DNA of 64,000 bases from Contendibacter sp031732755 (GCA_031732755.1 JAVMKI010000071.1:1-64000); one strand, 5' to 3'. Positions 7,097 to 17,997 are shown, counted from the stretch's first letter. The notes: generated from the letters alone by a model not told the origin. Made by a program: numbers and translations.

Positions 7097-7912
7097 ATGA
7101 GTTCCCAATCTGATCAATGCACAGCCACCCTGCCTCAATCAAGATCGTTGGATGGAGAGGCGGGTCTTGACCCGGCGACCGCCAACGCGGCGGACATGAC
7201 CCAGTTCGAGGCTGGTCAAGAGGGCGATGGCGCGGCGTCGGTTCCTCTCCCCGCGTATCTCCAGCAAACCTACTGGTGGGCCTATCTGCATCCCGCCGCC
7301 GTGCGCTTTTTCGAACGGCAATGGCTGGTCAATCTGATCCTGTGGGGCAATTTTTCTCGGCTGCGCGATCTGGCCCTGGACGAGATTGGCGATTCCATCA
7401 CGGGCGATGTGTTGCAAATCGCGTGCGTTTACGGGAATTTCACCGAGCGGCTGATTCAGCGGCTGAAACCGACCGGGCGGTTGGATGTCGTGGATGTCGC
7501 CCAGGTGCAACTAGAGAATCTAAAGGCCAAACTCACGGACCCATTACGCATCGGGCTGCACCACCAGGATTCCACCGATCTGCGCTTCGCGGACGCCAGC
7601 TACGATTGCGTTATCCTGTTCTTCCTGCTGCACGAGCAACCGGAGAACGTGCGCGCGCAAACCGTGACTCAGGCGCTGCGTGTGGTCAAACCCGGTGGCA
7701 AGGTGATTTTTGTGGATTATCATCGCCCGAGCTGGCTTAACCCATTCCGCTATGTGATGACAGCCATTCTGAAAACGCTGGAGCCCTTCGCCATGGATTT
7801 ATGGCGTCAGGAAATCACGGACTGGCTACCTGATCAGGGGCGGACACTGAAAGTGGAGAAAGAGACCTTTTTCGGTGGGTTGTATCAGAAGGTGGTCGTG
7901 GCGCGGCCTTGA
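7097..7912 (+). CDS. rquA: rhodoquinone biosynthesis enzyme RquA
   Basis: Methyltransferase-fold protein. Characterised RquA enzymes convert ubiquinone to rhodoquinone, using S-adenosylmethionine as amino donor. Diagnostic segments are TYWWAYLHPAAVRF (58-71), NLILWGNFSRLRDL (79-92), an atypical SAM loop LQIACVYGNF (106-115) in place of GxGxG, VDVAQVQLENL (132-142), FVDYHRPSW (205-213), LEPFAMDLWRQEI (228-240) and ETFFGGLYQKVV (256-267). These combine as in RquA, not in UbiE/UbiG. The N-terminal ~50 residues look disordered. It lies directly downstream of frdABCD, the enzyme that uses rhodoquinol, which strengthens the call. AAGGAAG lies about 12 bases before the start. Confidence 0.88.
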   Translation: MSSQSDQCTATLPQSRSLDGEAGLDPATANAADMTQFEAGQEGDGAASVPLPAYLQQTYWWAYLHPAAVRFFERQWLVNLILWGNFSRLRDLALDEIGDSITGDVLQIACVYGNFTERLIQRLKPTGRLDVVDVAQVQLENLKAKLTDPLRIGLHHQDSTDLRFADASYDCVILFFLLHEQPENVRAQTVTQALRVVKPGGKVIFVDYHRPSWLNPFRYVMTAILKTLEPFAMDLWRQEITDWLPDQGRTLKVEKETFFGGLYQKVVVARP

Positions 7913-7998
7913 GAAACAGGCGGCATTGCGAATTCACAAACCCCGCCGGTCGAAGTTGATGGATAATGCCGCCACACACAACCTAACGGAGGTTAATC

Positions 7999-8208
7999 AT
8001 GAGCTTCGCTCCCAATGTCGGTTCGATTGACAAAATCGTCCGCATCGTCGTCGGCGCCCTCCTGATTCTGCTGGCGCTGTCCGGCACCATCGGTTGGTGG
8101 GGCTGGATCGGCATCGTACCTATCGTCACCGCCCTGATGGGTTGGTGTCCAGCCTACACTTTATTCGGCATCAAGACTTGCCCGGCCAACAAATCCCCCG
8201 GCGCGTAG
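7999..8208 (+). CDS. DUF2892-family inner-membrane protein
   Basis: A 69-residue membrane protein of the YgaP-like DUF2892 family, with two hydrophobic segments (residues 13-30 and 33-50) and the family ending WCPAYTLFGIKTCP. Function is unknown; relatives are often fused to, or encoded near, rhodanese domains. CGGAGGTTAATC gives a strong ribosome binding site. A terminator at 8233 follows, so it is probably monocistronic. Confidence 0.8.
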   Translation: MSFAPNVGSIDKIVRIVVGALLILLALSGTIGWWGWIGIVPIVTALMGWCPAYTLFGIKTCPANKSPGA

Positions 8209-8232
8209 TCATTCCCCGCTCGATGCTTCACA

Positions 8233-8264
8233 CCGACCGGCTGCCTGGGGCAGTCGGTTTTTCT
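8233..8264 (+). terminator. rho-independent terminator
   Basis: CCGGCTGCC and GGCAGTCGG pair with one mismatch around a short loop and are followed by TTTTTC. Placed 25 bases after the DUF2892 stop. Confidence 0.7.
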
Positions 8265-8324
8265 TCGACCCCCGCTACGTACTCCCGTTCTCGCCGCTCT
8301 GGATAAGCGAACGGATGGATCGAA

Positions 8325-8383
8325 AACCCAAAACCCCTACTCCTCACTCGCTAGCTCGTTAGTGGGAGAGGGGTTTCGGGTTG
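8325..8383. terminator. convergent inverted repeat, possible bidirectional terminator
   Basis: AACCCAAAACCCCTACTCC on the left is nearly complementary to GGGAGAGGGGTTTCGGGTT on the right, around an ACTCGCTAGCTCGTTAGT loop. It sits between a plus-strand gene and a minus-strand gene and ends five bases from the minus-strand stop. It belongs to the same CCCTCTCCC-like repeat type as the frd terminator. Confidence 0.55.
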
Positions 8384-8387
8384 TTTC

Positions 8388-9032
8388 TCAACTCTTCTGG
8401 TTATAACCCATTTTCTTCTTGGCGGGCTTGGCCGGCATGGGTTCCACCGTGATGGCGAATTCCTCTACGTAATTAAGCCGTACTTGATCACCGACTTTAA
8501 TCTGGCTCAGGTCAACGTCTTGGGGAGCCTTGACGGTGATCGCGCGCTCTGGTCCCTTGAGAGTGACCTTGCGGGTTTTCTTGTTGATCGCGATGACGTT
8601 CGCCACGATATCCACGTTGTTGCGCACTGCCCCGGCCGGTTTCTGACCCAGCGGAGCGCGGTCGGCGCTGACGCTCTCTTTCTTCTCGGTGACGCTACCC
8701 GTCAAATCCTTGCTGAGACTGACGGCCATGGCTTCGTAATACTTCACCACCACCCGGTCACCAACCTTCACCTGTGGAAGGTTACGCGCTTCCTCGCCGA
8801 CATGGATCGTGAACGGCTTGCCATGCTTGTCCTTGAGAGTGACTAACCGTTTTTCCAGATCAATCGCCTGCACCACGAAGGTGGCGGTTGTGACTTCACC
8901 CATGGCCACCTCGGGAGCCGCAGGTTGCGCGGTAGTCTGGGGAGCCGCCTCCGGGGCTTTGTTCGTGGTCGCGCAGCCCGCCGTCAACAGCAGACCCACG
9001 GTGCCCAGAGCGATCAACATACGATTTTTCAT
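8388..9032 (-). CDS. hypothetical lipoprotein with two repeated beta domains
   Basis: A 214-residue predicted lipoprotein: signal sequence with lipobox LLTAGC (Cys20), then a Pro/Ala-rich linker. Two similar beta-rich modules follow, each ending in a recurring phrase (QVKVGDRVVVKYYEAMAV near residue 90; QIKVGDQVRLNYVEEFAI near 180). This is an internal duplication of a strand-rich fold, perhaps OB-like. Function is unknown. GGAGAAACC before the start is a good ribosome binding site. The Lys/Pro-rich C-terminus could contact peptidoglycan or nucleic acid, but nothing shows this. Confidence 0.7.
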   Translation of the reverse strand: MKNRMLIALGTVGLLLTAGCATTNKAPEAAPQTTAQPAAPEVAMGEVTTATFVVQAIDLEKRLVTLKDKHGKPFTIHVGEEARNLPQVKVGDRVVVKYYEAMAVSLSKDLTGSVTEKKESVSADRAPLGQKPAGAVRNNVDIVANVIAINKKTRKVTLKGPERAITVKAPQDVDLSQIKVGDQVRLNYVEEFAITVEPMPAKPAKKKMGYNQKS

Positions 9033-9156
9033 GGTTTCTCCTTAAAACTAAGGTTATTTTGGTTACTTTTGACAAGCTAGGATAAAGCTGTCTAACAGCC
9101 GCCGCCGCTGAGAGCTTTCCAGAGGTTGGGCATTCTCTCAAATGGCGTGAGTGTCT

Positions 9157-9612
9157 CTAGGGAAGAATGCGAAGATTGACGGTATAGCGTTCGGTCACCG
9201 AGGCGTCACCTTCCCAAAACCGCCAATACTTGAGCTTGAGCGCGACCTCACCGGGCTGGCGGGCAGTCAAGGTGAAGGTGCGCTGACCACGCGCCCCAAC
9301 GGAACCTTCCACTGGAGCGGTATAGTCAGTGCCATCCAGCGCCAACAACCGGCGATCAGTCTCGTCAATCGCCCAAGTGTAGCCGGTTGAGGGATTCTCC
9401 GGCAACCGCACCGCTAGGCGTTCGCCTACCCGCGGTTCAGCGGTCCGGTCATGGTCAGCGCGGGTGAGGATCAGCATGCCATCGGCACGAACGCCAGCCG
9501 GGGCGACCGGTGGTGGATCACCCTTGGCGGCGCAACCGGCCGCGAGTAAGGTGGCTAGCATCAGTAGAGTCGGGAAAGCCAGAATTGACCATGCTTTACG
9601 TATGAAGAGCAT
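9157..9612 (-). CDS. chagasin-family (I42) protease inhibitor lipoprotein
   Basis: A 151-residue predicted lipoprotein (lipobox LLAAGC near residue 27) with a chagasin-like inhibitor domain. The family's L2 loop NPSTGYTW is at residues 73-80, and WRFWEG and the C-terminal YTVNLRI strand match the I42 fold. Family members inhibit papain-like cysteine proteases by inserting three loops into the active site; bacterial homologues are typically periplasmic and their targets are often unknown. It lies about 125 bases upstream of the other lipoprotein on the same strand but is probably transcribed separately. Confidence 0.75.
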   Translation of the reverse strand: MLFIRKAWSILAFPTLLMLATLLAAGCAAKGDPPPVAPAGVRADGMLILTRADHDRTAEPRVGERLAVRLPENPSTGYTWAIDETDRRLLALDGTDYTAPVEGSVGARGQRTFTLTARQPGEVALKLKYWRFWEGDASVTERYTVNLRILP

Positions 9613-9750
9613 AGAGATTTACCAAGAAGTGGCGGATAGAAAAGCGCTAACGAGATAATTTACGCGAACGATCTTGAATCGTGGCGGTTCGACGCAATTT
9701 TGCACGTTCATTTCAGAAGCGTTGACCATAGGATTCTCCGAGGAAAGGCG

Positions 9751-9987
9751 ATGGCGACATTCCATGACTTGCAAATTCAGCGACTGGATCTGCTCAACGA
9801 ACTGGAAGATTTGGAGGCATCGGTCGCGGAATTAACCGCCTTGCTAGACGAGGCGCTCGCCCTCGATGCCAATGAACTGACCGATCATCGCGAGCGCCTG
9901 GCCTGGTTACACCGTCAGCATGCCGGCGTATTGACGATCTTGAGCGAAACGGAACGGGCGCTGCTGGAATTTGGTGTGGATGAGTAA
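9751..9987 (+). CDS. hypothetical coiled-coil protein
   Basis: A 78-residue protein of unknown function, predicted almost wholly helical with Leu heptads (LQIQRLDLLNELEDLEASV and the C-terminal LTILSETERALLEF). The ATG at 9751 is selected because GAGGAAAGGCG precedes it; an upstream start at 9700 would add 17 residues without a ribosome binding site. It precedes purE by about 110 bases; no functional link is evident. Confidence 0.55.
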   Translation: MATFHDLQIQRLDLLNELEDLEASVAELTALLDEALALDANELTDHRERLAWLHRQHAGVLTILSETERALLEFGVDE

Positions 9988-10099
9988 GATGAATAAAGGC
10001 GTGGTGTGACGGAAAGAGATGCCAGCGCGCCGTTGCCTGGGCATAATAATCCTCGCACGGCAGCGAAACCATCCTCTTTCTGGCGCGAGCGCGATACGT

Positions 10100-10593
<494 letters not shown>

Positions 10594-10597
<4 letters not shown>

Positions 10598-11697
10598 ACG
10601 TCGGCATCGTCGGTGGTGGCCAGTTGGCCCGGATGCTGGCGCTGGCCGGTTATCCGCTCGATCTGCTTTTCCAAGTGCTCGACCCCGCCGCCGACGCTTG
10701 CGCCGGCCAGGTGGCGATGCTACTGCAGGGTGACTACGACGCCGAGACCCGGTTGGAACGACTGGCCGAATGGGCCGAGGTGGTGACTTTCGATTTCGAG
10801 AACGTGCCGGCGACCGCCGCCCTGGCTTTGGAGCGGCAGGTGGCGGTCTATCCGCCGCCCGGCGCGCTCGCGGCGGCCCAAGACCGGGTCACGGAGAAAA
10901 CCCTATTCTGGGAACTGGGCATCCCGACCCCCACCTTCGCTACCGTCGCCAACCTGGAGGATTTGCACGGGGCCGTGGCGCGGGTGGAGCTGCCCGCAGT
11001 GCTGAAAACCCGTCGGCTGGGCTACGATGGCAAGGGTCAGCGGGTCTTGCGCGCACCGGAGGATATCGAACCGGCCTGGCGGGCGCTGGGCGGCGTGCCG
11101 CTGATTTTGGAACGCTTCGTGCCGTTCGAGCGGGAAGTTTCCGTGCTGGCGGCGCGTAGCCGCGACGGCGCGACCGCGTTCTATCCGCTGGTGGAAAATC
11201 ATCATCGCGACGGCATCTTGCGGCTTTCGCGGGCGCCCTGTCTCGCCCCCGGGCTGGAACAGGCCGGTTGGGACTACGCCCGCCGGTTGTTGGATCGGCT
11301 GCGTTACGTCGGCCTGCTGGCGGTCGAATTCTTCGTTCAGGATGGCCAATTGACCGCCAACGAAATGGCGCCGCGCGTTCACAACTCCGGGCACTGGACC
11401 ATCGAAGGCGCCGAGACCAGCCAGTTCGAGAACCACTTGCGGGCGATTCTGGGCTTGCCGCTCGGTTCGACCGCCGCCATCGGCCACTCCGTCATGCTGA
11501 ACTGCGTCGGTACGATGCCGGACCGAGCGGCGGCGCTGGCGGTGGCCGGAACTCATTACCACGCCTACGGCAAGGCTCCTCGCCCTGGCCGTAAGGTTGG
11601 CCATCTCACCCTGCGAGCCGACGATACCGAGACGCTGGCGAAAGGGCTAAAACGGTTGCTGCCGCTGCTGGGGTTCGAGCCGGACGAATTTGGCTGA
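10594..11697 (+). CDS. purK: 5-(carboxyamino)imidazole ribonucleotide synthase
   Basis: ATP-grasp enzyme making N5-CAIR from AIR, bicarbonate and ATP; its product is the substrate of PurE. 367 residues. It shows the N-terminal VGIVGGGQLARMLALAGYPL, the ATP-grasp segment KTRRLGYDGKGQ (nucleotide loop), FVPFEREVSVLAAR, and the C-terminal NEMAPRVHNSGHWTIEGAET, all typical of PurK. It is coupled to purE by ATGA. The following 160 bases include a GC-rich hairpin (11709-11730) without a clear T-run. Confidence 0.94.
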
Positions 11698-11860
11698 TCA
11701 CGATTTCAGCCCGCCGCGCGGTTGGGCGGGCCGAACCCCATTGGATGGATCGATGGCGACCGGTTCGGCGAATAGGATGGAGCCGACGTCGAATACGGCG
11801 CTGGCCAATTTGCCCCCTTGCAATCCACGCTCCTCTCACGCGCGGACAAGGAAAGTGGCA

Positions 11861-12790
11861 TCATTCCAGCGTCCGCACCGCCTCGCCCAACGGACAGGCG
11901 CGGATCGCGGCGGCCAGCAGGGGAATGACCGCGCCGCGCGGAAAGCTCTTGCGCCAGGCCAGCGCCACTACTCGGGTCGGAGCGGGCTCGGCGAAGGGCC
12001 GGACGCTGAGCAGGTCGCTGGCGTGCGCATAGCCGCTGACCGAGGTGTAGGGCAGCACGGTGACGCCCATGCCCGTCGCCACCATCAGCCGAATGGTTTC
12101 CAGCGAACTGCCTTGCAAGGTGCGTTGCATGTTGTCGGAAGCCACGCTCAACTGATTGCATTCCGGGCAGAATCGCAATACCTGGTCGCGGAAGCAATGA
12201 CCAGGTCCCAGCAACAACAATTCCTGGCGAGCCAGGGTCGGCGAATCGATCACCGCCGCCTGCTCCAGCGGATGGCCAGTGGGCATCAACACCACAAACG
12301 GTTCTTCGTACACCGGTTGGGTCAGGACCCCCGCCTCCGCGAACGGCAACGACAGGATCAGTACATCCAAGTCGCCCTCCTTGAGTTGCTCGCTCAACAC
12401 CGCCGTATAGTTCTCCTCGATCTGCAACGGCATGCGCGGGGCGCGACGGTGCAAGCGGGGAATCAGGTGCGGCAACAGATACGGACCGACGGTGTAAATC
12501 ACCCCCAGACGCAACATCCCGTCTAGTTCGTCCTGACCCTGGGTGGCCAGTTGGCGGATGACCGTCGCCTCGTCCAGTACCCGCCGGGCCTGCTCGACGA
12601 TTCGCCGGCCGATGGGCGTCACCGCCACCTCGTTCGGTCCACGCTCGAACAGGGCTATTCCCAACTCGTCCTCCAGCTTGCGCACCGCCACGCTCAACGT
12701 GGGCTGGCTGATGTGGCAAGATTCCGCGGCGCGGCCAAAATGCCGCTCGCGGGCGACGGCGACGATGTAACGTAATTCGTTCAAAGTCAT
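11861..12790 (-). CDS. oxyR: hydrogen-peroxide-sensing LysR regulator OxyR
   Basis: LysR-type activator of the peroxide response. 309 residues: winged-helix DNA-binding domain at 1-60 (MTLNELRYIVAVARERHFGR, SQPTLSVAVRKLEDELG), linker helix, and an effector domain with the redox motif GHCFRDQVLRFCPEC. Cys199 and Cys208 fall at the same numbers as in E. coli OxyR, so the disulfide switch should work. The start at 12790 is chosen because the HTH begins immediately; an upstream in-frame extension of 48 residues is not LysR-like. Divergent from the isocitrate dehydrogenase gene, which it might influence from the shared 187-base region (inference). Confidence 0.92.
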   Translation of the reverse strand: MTLNELRYIVAVARERHFGRAAESCHISQPTLSVAVRKLEDELGIALFERGPNEVAVTPIGRRIVEQARRVLDEATVIRQLATQGQDELDGMLRLGVIYTVGPYLLPHLIPRLHRRAPRMPLQIEENYTAVLSEQLKEGDLDVLILSLPFAEAGVLTQPVYEEPFVVLMPTGHPLEQAAVIDSPTLARQELLLLGPGHCFRDQVLRFCPECNQLSVASDNMQRTLQGSSLETIRLMVATGMGVTVLPYTSVSGYAHASDLLSVRPFAEPAPTRVVALAWRKSFPRGAVIPLLAAAIRACPLGEAVRTLE

Positions 12791-12977
12791 GGCGATATCA
12801 TGGTAACCAGCAAAACGGCGACTGCCGCGCAACCGCCGCGCATCATGGACAAAAAAGGGGTTTGCGTGTAGTTTAACCCGCGTTTTTTGCGCCGGGCGCG
12901 GCGTTTTCCCCAAGCCCACCACCACGCGCTCCACACTTCAATCCCCCAGTGGAAAACCACAACGAGCAGGAGGGTTC

Positions 12978-14744
<1,767 letters not shown>

Positions 14745-14774
14745 TCTGATCGTCGGCTGCCGCCAAAACATCGG

Positions 14775-14823
14775 AGCGGCGTTCGCGTCACGGTTCGAAA
14801 CCGAGCGGGAACGCCGCTTTTTT
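14775..14823 (+). terminator. rho-independent terminator after icd
   Basis: AGCGGCGTTC (14775-14784) and GAACGCCGCT (14809-14818) form a 10-bp perfect stem followed directly by a T-run to 14823. Confidence 0.9.
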
Positions 14824-14922
14824 CTTGGCTGGCATATCGGAGAGTTCCGAATACACTAATCGAGTGATAGGGTCAGCATTGTCCACCTATCAGGTTTCGT
14901 CAATTAACCTTGAGGAAATAAA

Positions 14923-15519
14923 ATGTCATACGATCACATTGAACAAGACATTGTAGATGCTCTACAACATCTTCCAGATATTTCTCGCGCCCACGCTTAT
15001 AGAGATACTGATTGGACGAATGCGACTAAAGCAATTTTCGGTGCTATCAGATATAAAAATAGAAGTAATAATCTGACATGTCAAAGTTGGTCTGGATTTG
15101 ATCGTAGAGGTCAATATACATCTGAGGAGATAAAGCAGCATGTCAAAGAAGCATTAAATTTACACGTACCTGATTATTTGCATGAATGGCTATATGATAT
15201 AACTTGGTATGATGCAAAACCTGGATTTGTATATGATATGCCGCTGGTGGCCGAATCAGAATGGGGAAAAATTGAGGCGGATGGAGGTGTCAAAGAAGAT
15301 TTTCAAAAATTGTTACTTGCTCGGTCTAAATATAGAGTTATGATATTTCAATGTAGAAAAAGAGAACACAATGCTCTTATTAAATGGTTTAAAGAACAAA
15401 TTAGGGAACTTCAATTTACCCAAACGGATGATCGATATCTCTTTTGTGCATTTCTGTGGGATACTAAAGACCAGTGGTTTGATTTTACACACTACGTTGT
15501 CCCGGTCAATTTTCGATAG
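14923..15519 (+). CDS. PD-(D/E)XK-like hypothetical protein
   Basis: A 198-residue protein encoded by DNA much richer in A/T than its neighbours, suggesting recent transfer. A segment from about residue 85 (LHEWLYDITWYD) through PLVAESEWG (107-115) to DFQKLLLARSKYRVMIFQ (126-143) resembles a restriction-endonuclease-type core: acidic residue, E-x-E strand, then a helix and a Lys-containing strand. That is inference; no family is certain. Aromatic residues are abundant at the C-terminus (DTKDQWFDFTHYVV). GAGGAAAT gives a good ribosome binding site. It is followed 14 bases later by a toxin-antitoxin pair, so a defence or mobile context is plausible. Confidence 0.5.
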   Translation: MSYDHIEQDIVDALQHLPDISRAHAYRDTDWTNATKAIFGAIRYKNRSNNLTCQSWSGFDRRGQYTSEEIKQHVKEALNLHVPDYLHEWLYDITWYDAKPGFVYDMPLVAESEWGKIEADGGVKEDFQKLLLARSKYRVMIFQCRKREHNALIKWFKEQIRELQFTQTDDRYLFCAFLWDTKDQWFDFTHYVVPVNFR

Positions 15520-15533
15520 CTTGGAGATTAAAG

Positions 15534-15734
15534 ATGCTAACGGCAGAGTCTGTTGAACAAGCTGTAGAGCAATTACCACCAGAAGAGCTTGCCAAGTTTC
15601 GGCGCTGGTTTGCTCGATTTGACGCTGATGCTTGGGATGCACAAATCGAAGCGGATGCCGCCGCCGGCAAACTAGACGCACTGGCCGCAGAAGCGCTCGC
15701 CGAATATCACAGTGGTCAGGCACGGGAATTGTGA
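15534..15734 (+). CDS. antitoxin-like small protein
   Basis: A 66-residue acidic protein with an Ala-rich helical pattern (SVEQAVEQLPPEELAKFRRW, then AWDAQIEADAAAGKLDALAA). This layout is common in antitoxins encoded directly upstream of RelE/ParE-fold toxins, where the C-terminal helix wraps the toxin. GGAG lies before the ATG. Its stop overlaps the next gene's GTG start (GTGA), ensuring the coupled translation usual for such pairs. Confidence 0.7.
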   Translation: MLTAESVEQAVEQLPPEELAKFRRWFARFDADAWDAQIEADAAAGKLDALAAEALAEYHSGQAREL

Positions 15735-15991
15735 AGCATTTTGCTTCTCGCAAATTTTGGCAACGCTTTGGAGAATTACCCGACGAAGTGAAGCAGCTTG
15801 CTCGTTGCAACTATGACTTGCTCAAGAGAAATCCCGCACATCCATCACTTCAATTCAAGTTTGTTTGTTCGGGGCGTTTCAGAAGCGTTCGGGTAGGTCT
15901 GCATTATCGGGCGCTCGGTGTTCCTGTTCCCGAAGGCGTCCAATGGTTTTGGATTGGAAGTCATGCGGAATATGACCGGATTATCGGTTAA
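15731..15991 (+). CDS. RelE/ParE-superfamily toxin
   Basis: An 86-residue protein read from the GTG at 15731, which overlaps the antitoxin stop. The body (FWQRFGELPDEVKQLARCNY, LLKRNPAHPSLQFK, FRSVRVGLHYRALG, FWIGSHAEYDRII) follows the ParE/RelE pattern: two helices, a short strand, a basic strand pair, then the terminal W/F-I-G-x-H-xx-Y motif common in this superfamily. Likely a ribosome-dependent or related growth inhibitor. An ATG-initiated extension from 15632 would read through the antitoxin in a second frame and is rejected. Confidence 0.75.
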   Translation: MKHFASRKFWQRFGELPDEVKQLARCNYDLLKRNPAHPSLQFKFVCSGRFRSVRVGLHYRALGVPVPEGVQWFWIGSHAEYDRIIG

Positions 15992-16081
15992 CAGTTGACA
16001 AAGCCTAACCGGAGACCGCGCTAGAGCCAGCACGGGATTGAATGGACATTAAAGACGCGATCCAATACGAGGGAATTCAGA

Positions 16082-16870
16082 ATGGCGCGACTCAAGCAAT
16101 ACCAAATCGACGCATTTGCGGCGCGCGTGTTCGAGGGCAATCCGGCCGCGGTCGTTCCGCTTGATGCTTGGTTGGAAGATCGCATCCTCCAGGCCATCGC
16201 CGAGGAAAACAACCTGTCCGAAACCGCTTTTTTCGTGCCCTCCCCCAACGGTTTTCATCTGCGCTGGTTCACACCGGTCGCCGAAGTGGATTTGTGCGGT
16301 CACGCCACCCTGGCGACCGCTCATGTATTGTTCGAGATTCTGGGCTACCGGCAACCGGCCATCGCGTTCGAGACGCGCGGCGGAAAACTGTTTGTAGAGC
16401 GGCAAGGATCGTTGTTGGTGATGGATTTTCCCGCTTTGTCGCCAAAGCCTTGCGCCACGCCCGATCTGCTCGTCGAAGGTTTGGGTTGTCAACCCGCCGA
16501 AACGCTGGCAGCCGTCAACCACATTTGCGTGTTCGAGTCGGAAGCGCGCGTTCGCGCTATCGCCCCGGATTTTGAAAAGCTGCGGCGCCTGGAATTACAA
16601 GGTGTGATCGTGACGGCGCCGGGACGGGACAGGGATTTCGTCAGCCGCTATTTCGTGCCCAAATTCGGTATCCCCGAAGATCCCGTAACGGGTTCGGCCC
16701 ACTGCGAACTGACGCCGTATTGGGCGGCCCGGCTGGGAAAAAACCGCCTGTCGGCGCGGCAGATTTCCAAGCGCGGTGGGGAACTCGAATGCGAGTTGCA
16801 GGGTGATCGGGTCAAGCTGGCGGGCCGGGCGGTCACGTTCATGGAAGCGGAAATCGAGATCGATCTCTGA
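16082..16870 (+). CDS. PhzF-family isomerase-like protein
   Basis: A 262-residue member of the PhzF/DapF-like fold. The N-terminal QIDAFAARVFEGNPAAVV, the NNLSETAFF segment carrying the family's acidic residue, WFTPVAEVDLCGHATLATAH, and EDPVTGSAHCELTPYWA match the family. Outside phenazine operons these proteins are mostly of unknown substrate. No phenazine genes are nearby. It is followed 23 bases later by a TauE-type exporter, possibly co-transcribed. Confidence 0.85.
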   Translation: MARLKQYQIDAFAARVFEGNPAAVVPLDAWLEDRILQAIAEENNLSETAFFVPSPNGFHLRWFTPVAEVDLCGHATLATAHVLFEILGYRQPAIAFETRGGKLFVERQGSLLVMDFPALSPKPCATPDLLVEGLGCQPAETLAAVNHICVFESEARVRAIAPDFEKLRRLELQGVIVTAPGRDRDFVSRYFVPKFGIPEDPVTGSAHCELTPYWAARLGKNRLSARQISKRGGELECELQGDRVKLAGRAVTFMEAEIEIDL

Positions 16871-16893
16871 TCCAATTCAAAAGATAGCGCGCC

Positions 16894-17721
16894 ATGATCC
16901 TCAACCTGCTGTTTGGCCTGATCGTCGGCTTTGCGCTGGGCCTAACCGGCGGCGGCGGCTCCGTGTTCGCCGTACCTTTGTTGGTGTACGGACTTCAGGT
17001 GCCGGCGCACGCGGCGGTGGTCATCTCGCTGGCGGCGGTGGGCGCAACCGCGCTGGGCGGTGGTTTGGCCCGCTGGCGCGACGGCCAGGCCGAATACCGG
17101 ATCGCCATCCTCTTCGGCTTGTCCGGGATCATCGGCGCACCGTTGGGCGCCTGGCTGAGTCCCCACTTTTCGGAATCGGCGCTTTTGACGTGTTTCGCGC
17201 TACTGATGCTGGGGATAGCGTTGCGCATGTGGCGGCAAGCCAGCCGCCGACCGGAGGAAACCCGCATCGTTCGCGCCGGCGCCGACCCCAGCGATGACAA
17301 TGTTGGCCCCGTCTGCCGCTACGATCCTGCTGGCCGGTTGCAATTCACCTCGCGTTGCGCGGTACGGCTGGCGTTGGCCGGTTCCGCCACCGGCTTGTTG
17401 TCCGGGCTGTTCGGCGTGGGCGGCGGCTTTCTGATCGTGCCGGCGCTGGTGCTGGTGGCTTCGCTGCCGATGCGGCGGGCGGTCGCCACCTCGCTGTGGG
17501 TGATCGCCATCATCAGCGTGATCGGGTTGCTATCCCACGTCGTTGCCGGTCATCGCTTGGATGTCGGCACGACCACCGGTTTCGTGTTGGGCGGTTTGGG
17601 CGGCATGGCGCTGGGCATCGCCGTGGGGCGACGCATCGCCGGCCCAGTTCTGCAAAAGCTGTTCGCTGGGATGATCGTGGCGGTGGCGGTGTTCATGTTG
17701 GTCAGGCTGGTGGTGCGTTGA
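16894..17721 (+). CDS. TauE/SafE-family membrane exporter
   Basis: A 275-residue inner-membrane protein with about eight hydrophobic segments in two repeated halves, each opening with a Gly-rich loop (LTGGGGSVFAVPLL near residue 20; GLFGVGGGFLIVPALVL near 170). This is the TauE/SafE (DUF81) signature. Members export sulfite, sulfoacetate or other small anions, but the substrate cannot be read from sequence. Probably expressed with the PhzF-like gene upstream. Confidence 0.85.
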   Translation: MILNLLFGLIVGFALGLTGGGGSVFAVPLLVYGLQVPAHAAVVISLAAVGATALGGGLARWRDGQAEYRIAILFGLSGIIGAPLGAWLSPHFSESALLTCFALLMLGIALRMWRQASRRPEETRIVRAGADPSDDNVGPVCRYDPAGRLQFTSRCAVRLALAGSATGLLSGLFGVGGGFLIVPALVLVASLPMRRAVATSLWVIAIISVIGLLSHVVAGHRLDVGTTTGFVLGGLGGMALGIAVGRRIAGPVLQKLFAGMIVAVAVFMLVRLVVR

Positions 17722-17997
17722 ACCGCTACCCGGTGGGCATAATGGGCATCGGTTAGGGACTTTGGAACCGGCTGTCGCTGGCCAGATTGTCCTTGGCGGT
17801 TGGATCGCGCTTGTCACTCCTAAAGCTCAAACCGTTGACCTCCGCTGAACCAATAGACGGAATCCATGTTGTCTTAGTCACGGTTGCGGCGCGTGGCCTG
17901 AGTCCTTAACATTCCCGCTCCTGAAATCGGCCATCCCGATGCGCCGAACTTCGCGCTTCCCTTGGAATTTTGCCCTGTAAGACGGAAACCAGACACC

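Noticed and set aside
11709..11730. Terminator after purK
   Set aside because: A GC-rich stem exists (GCCCGCC with GGCGGGC) but no T-run follows, so intrinsic termination is not supported.
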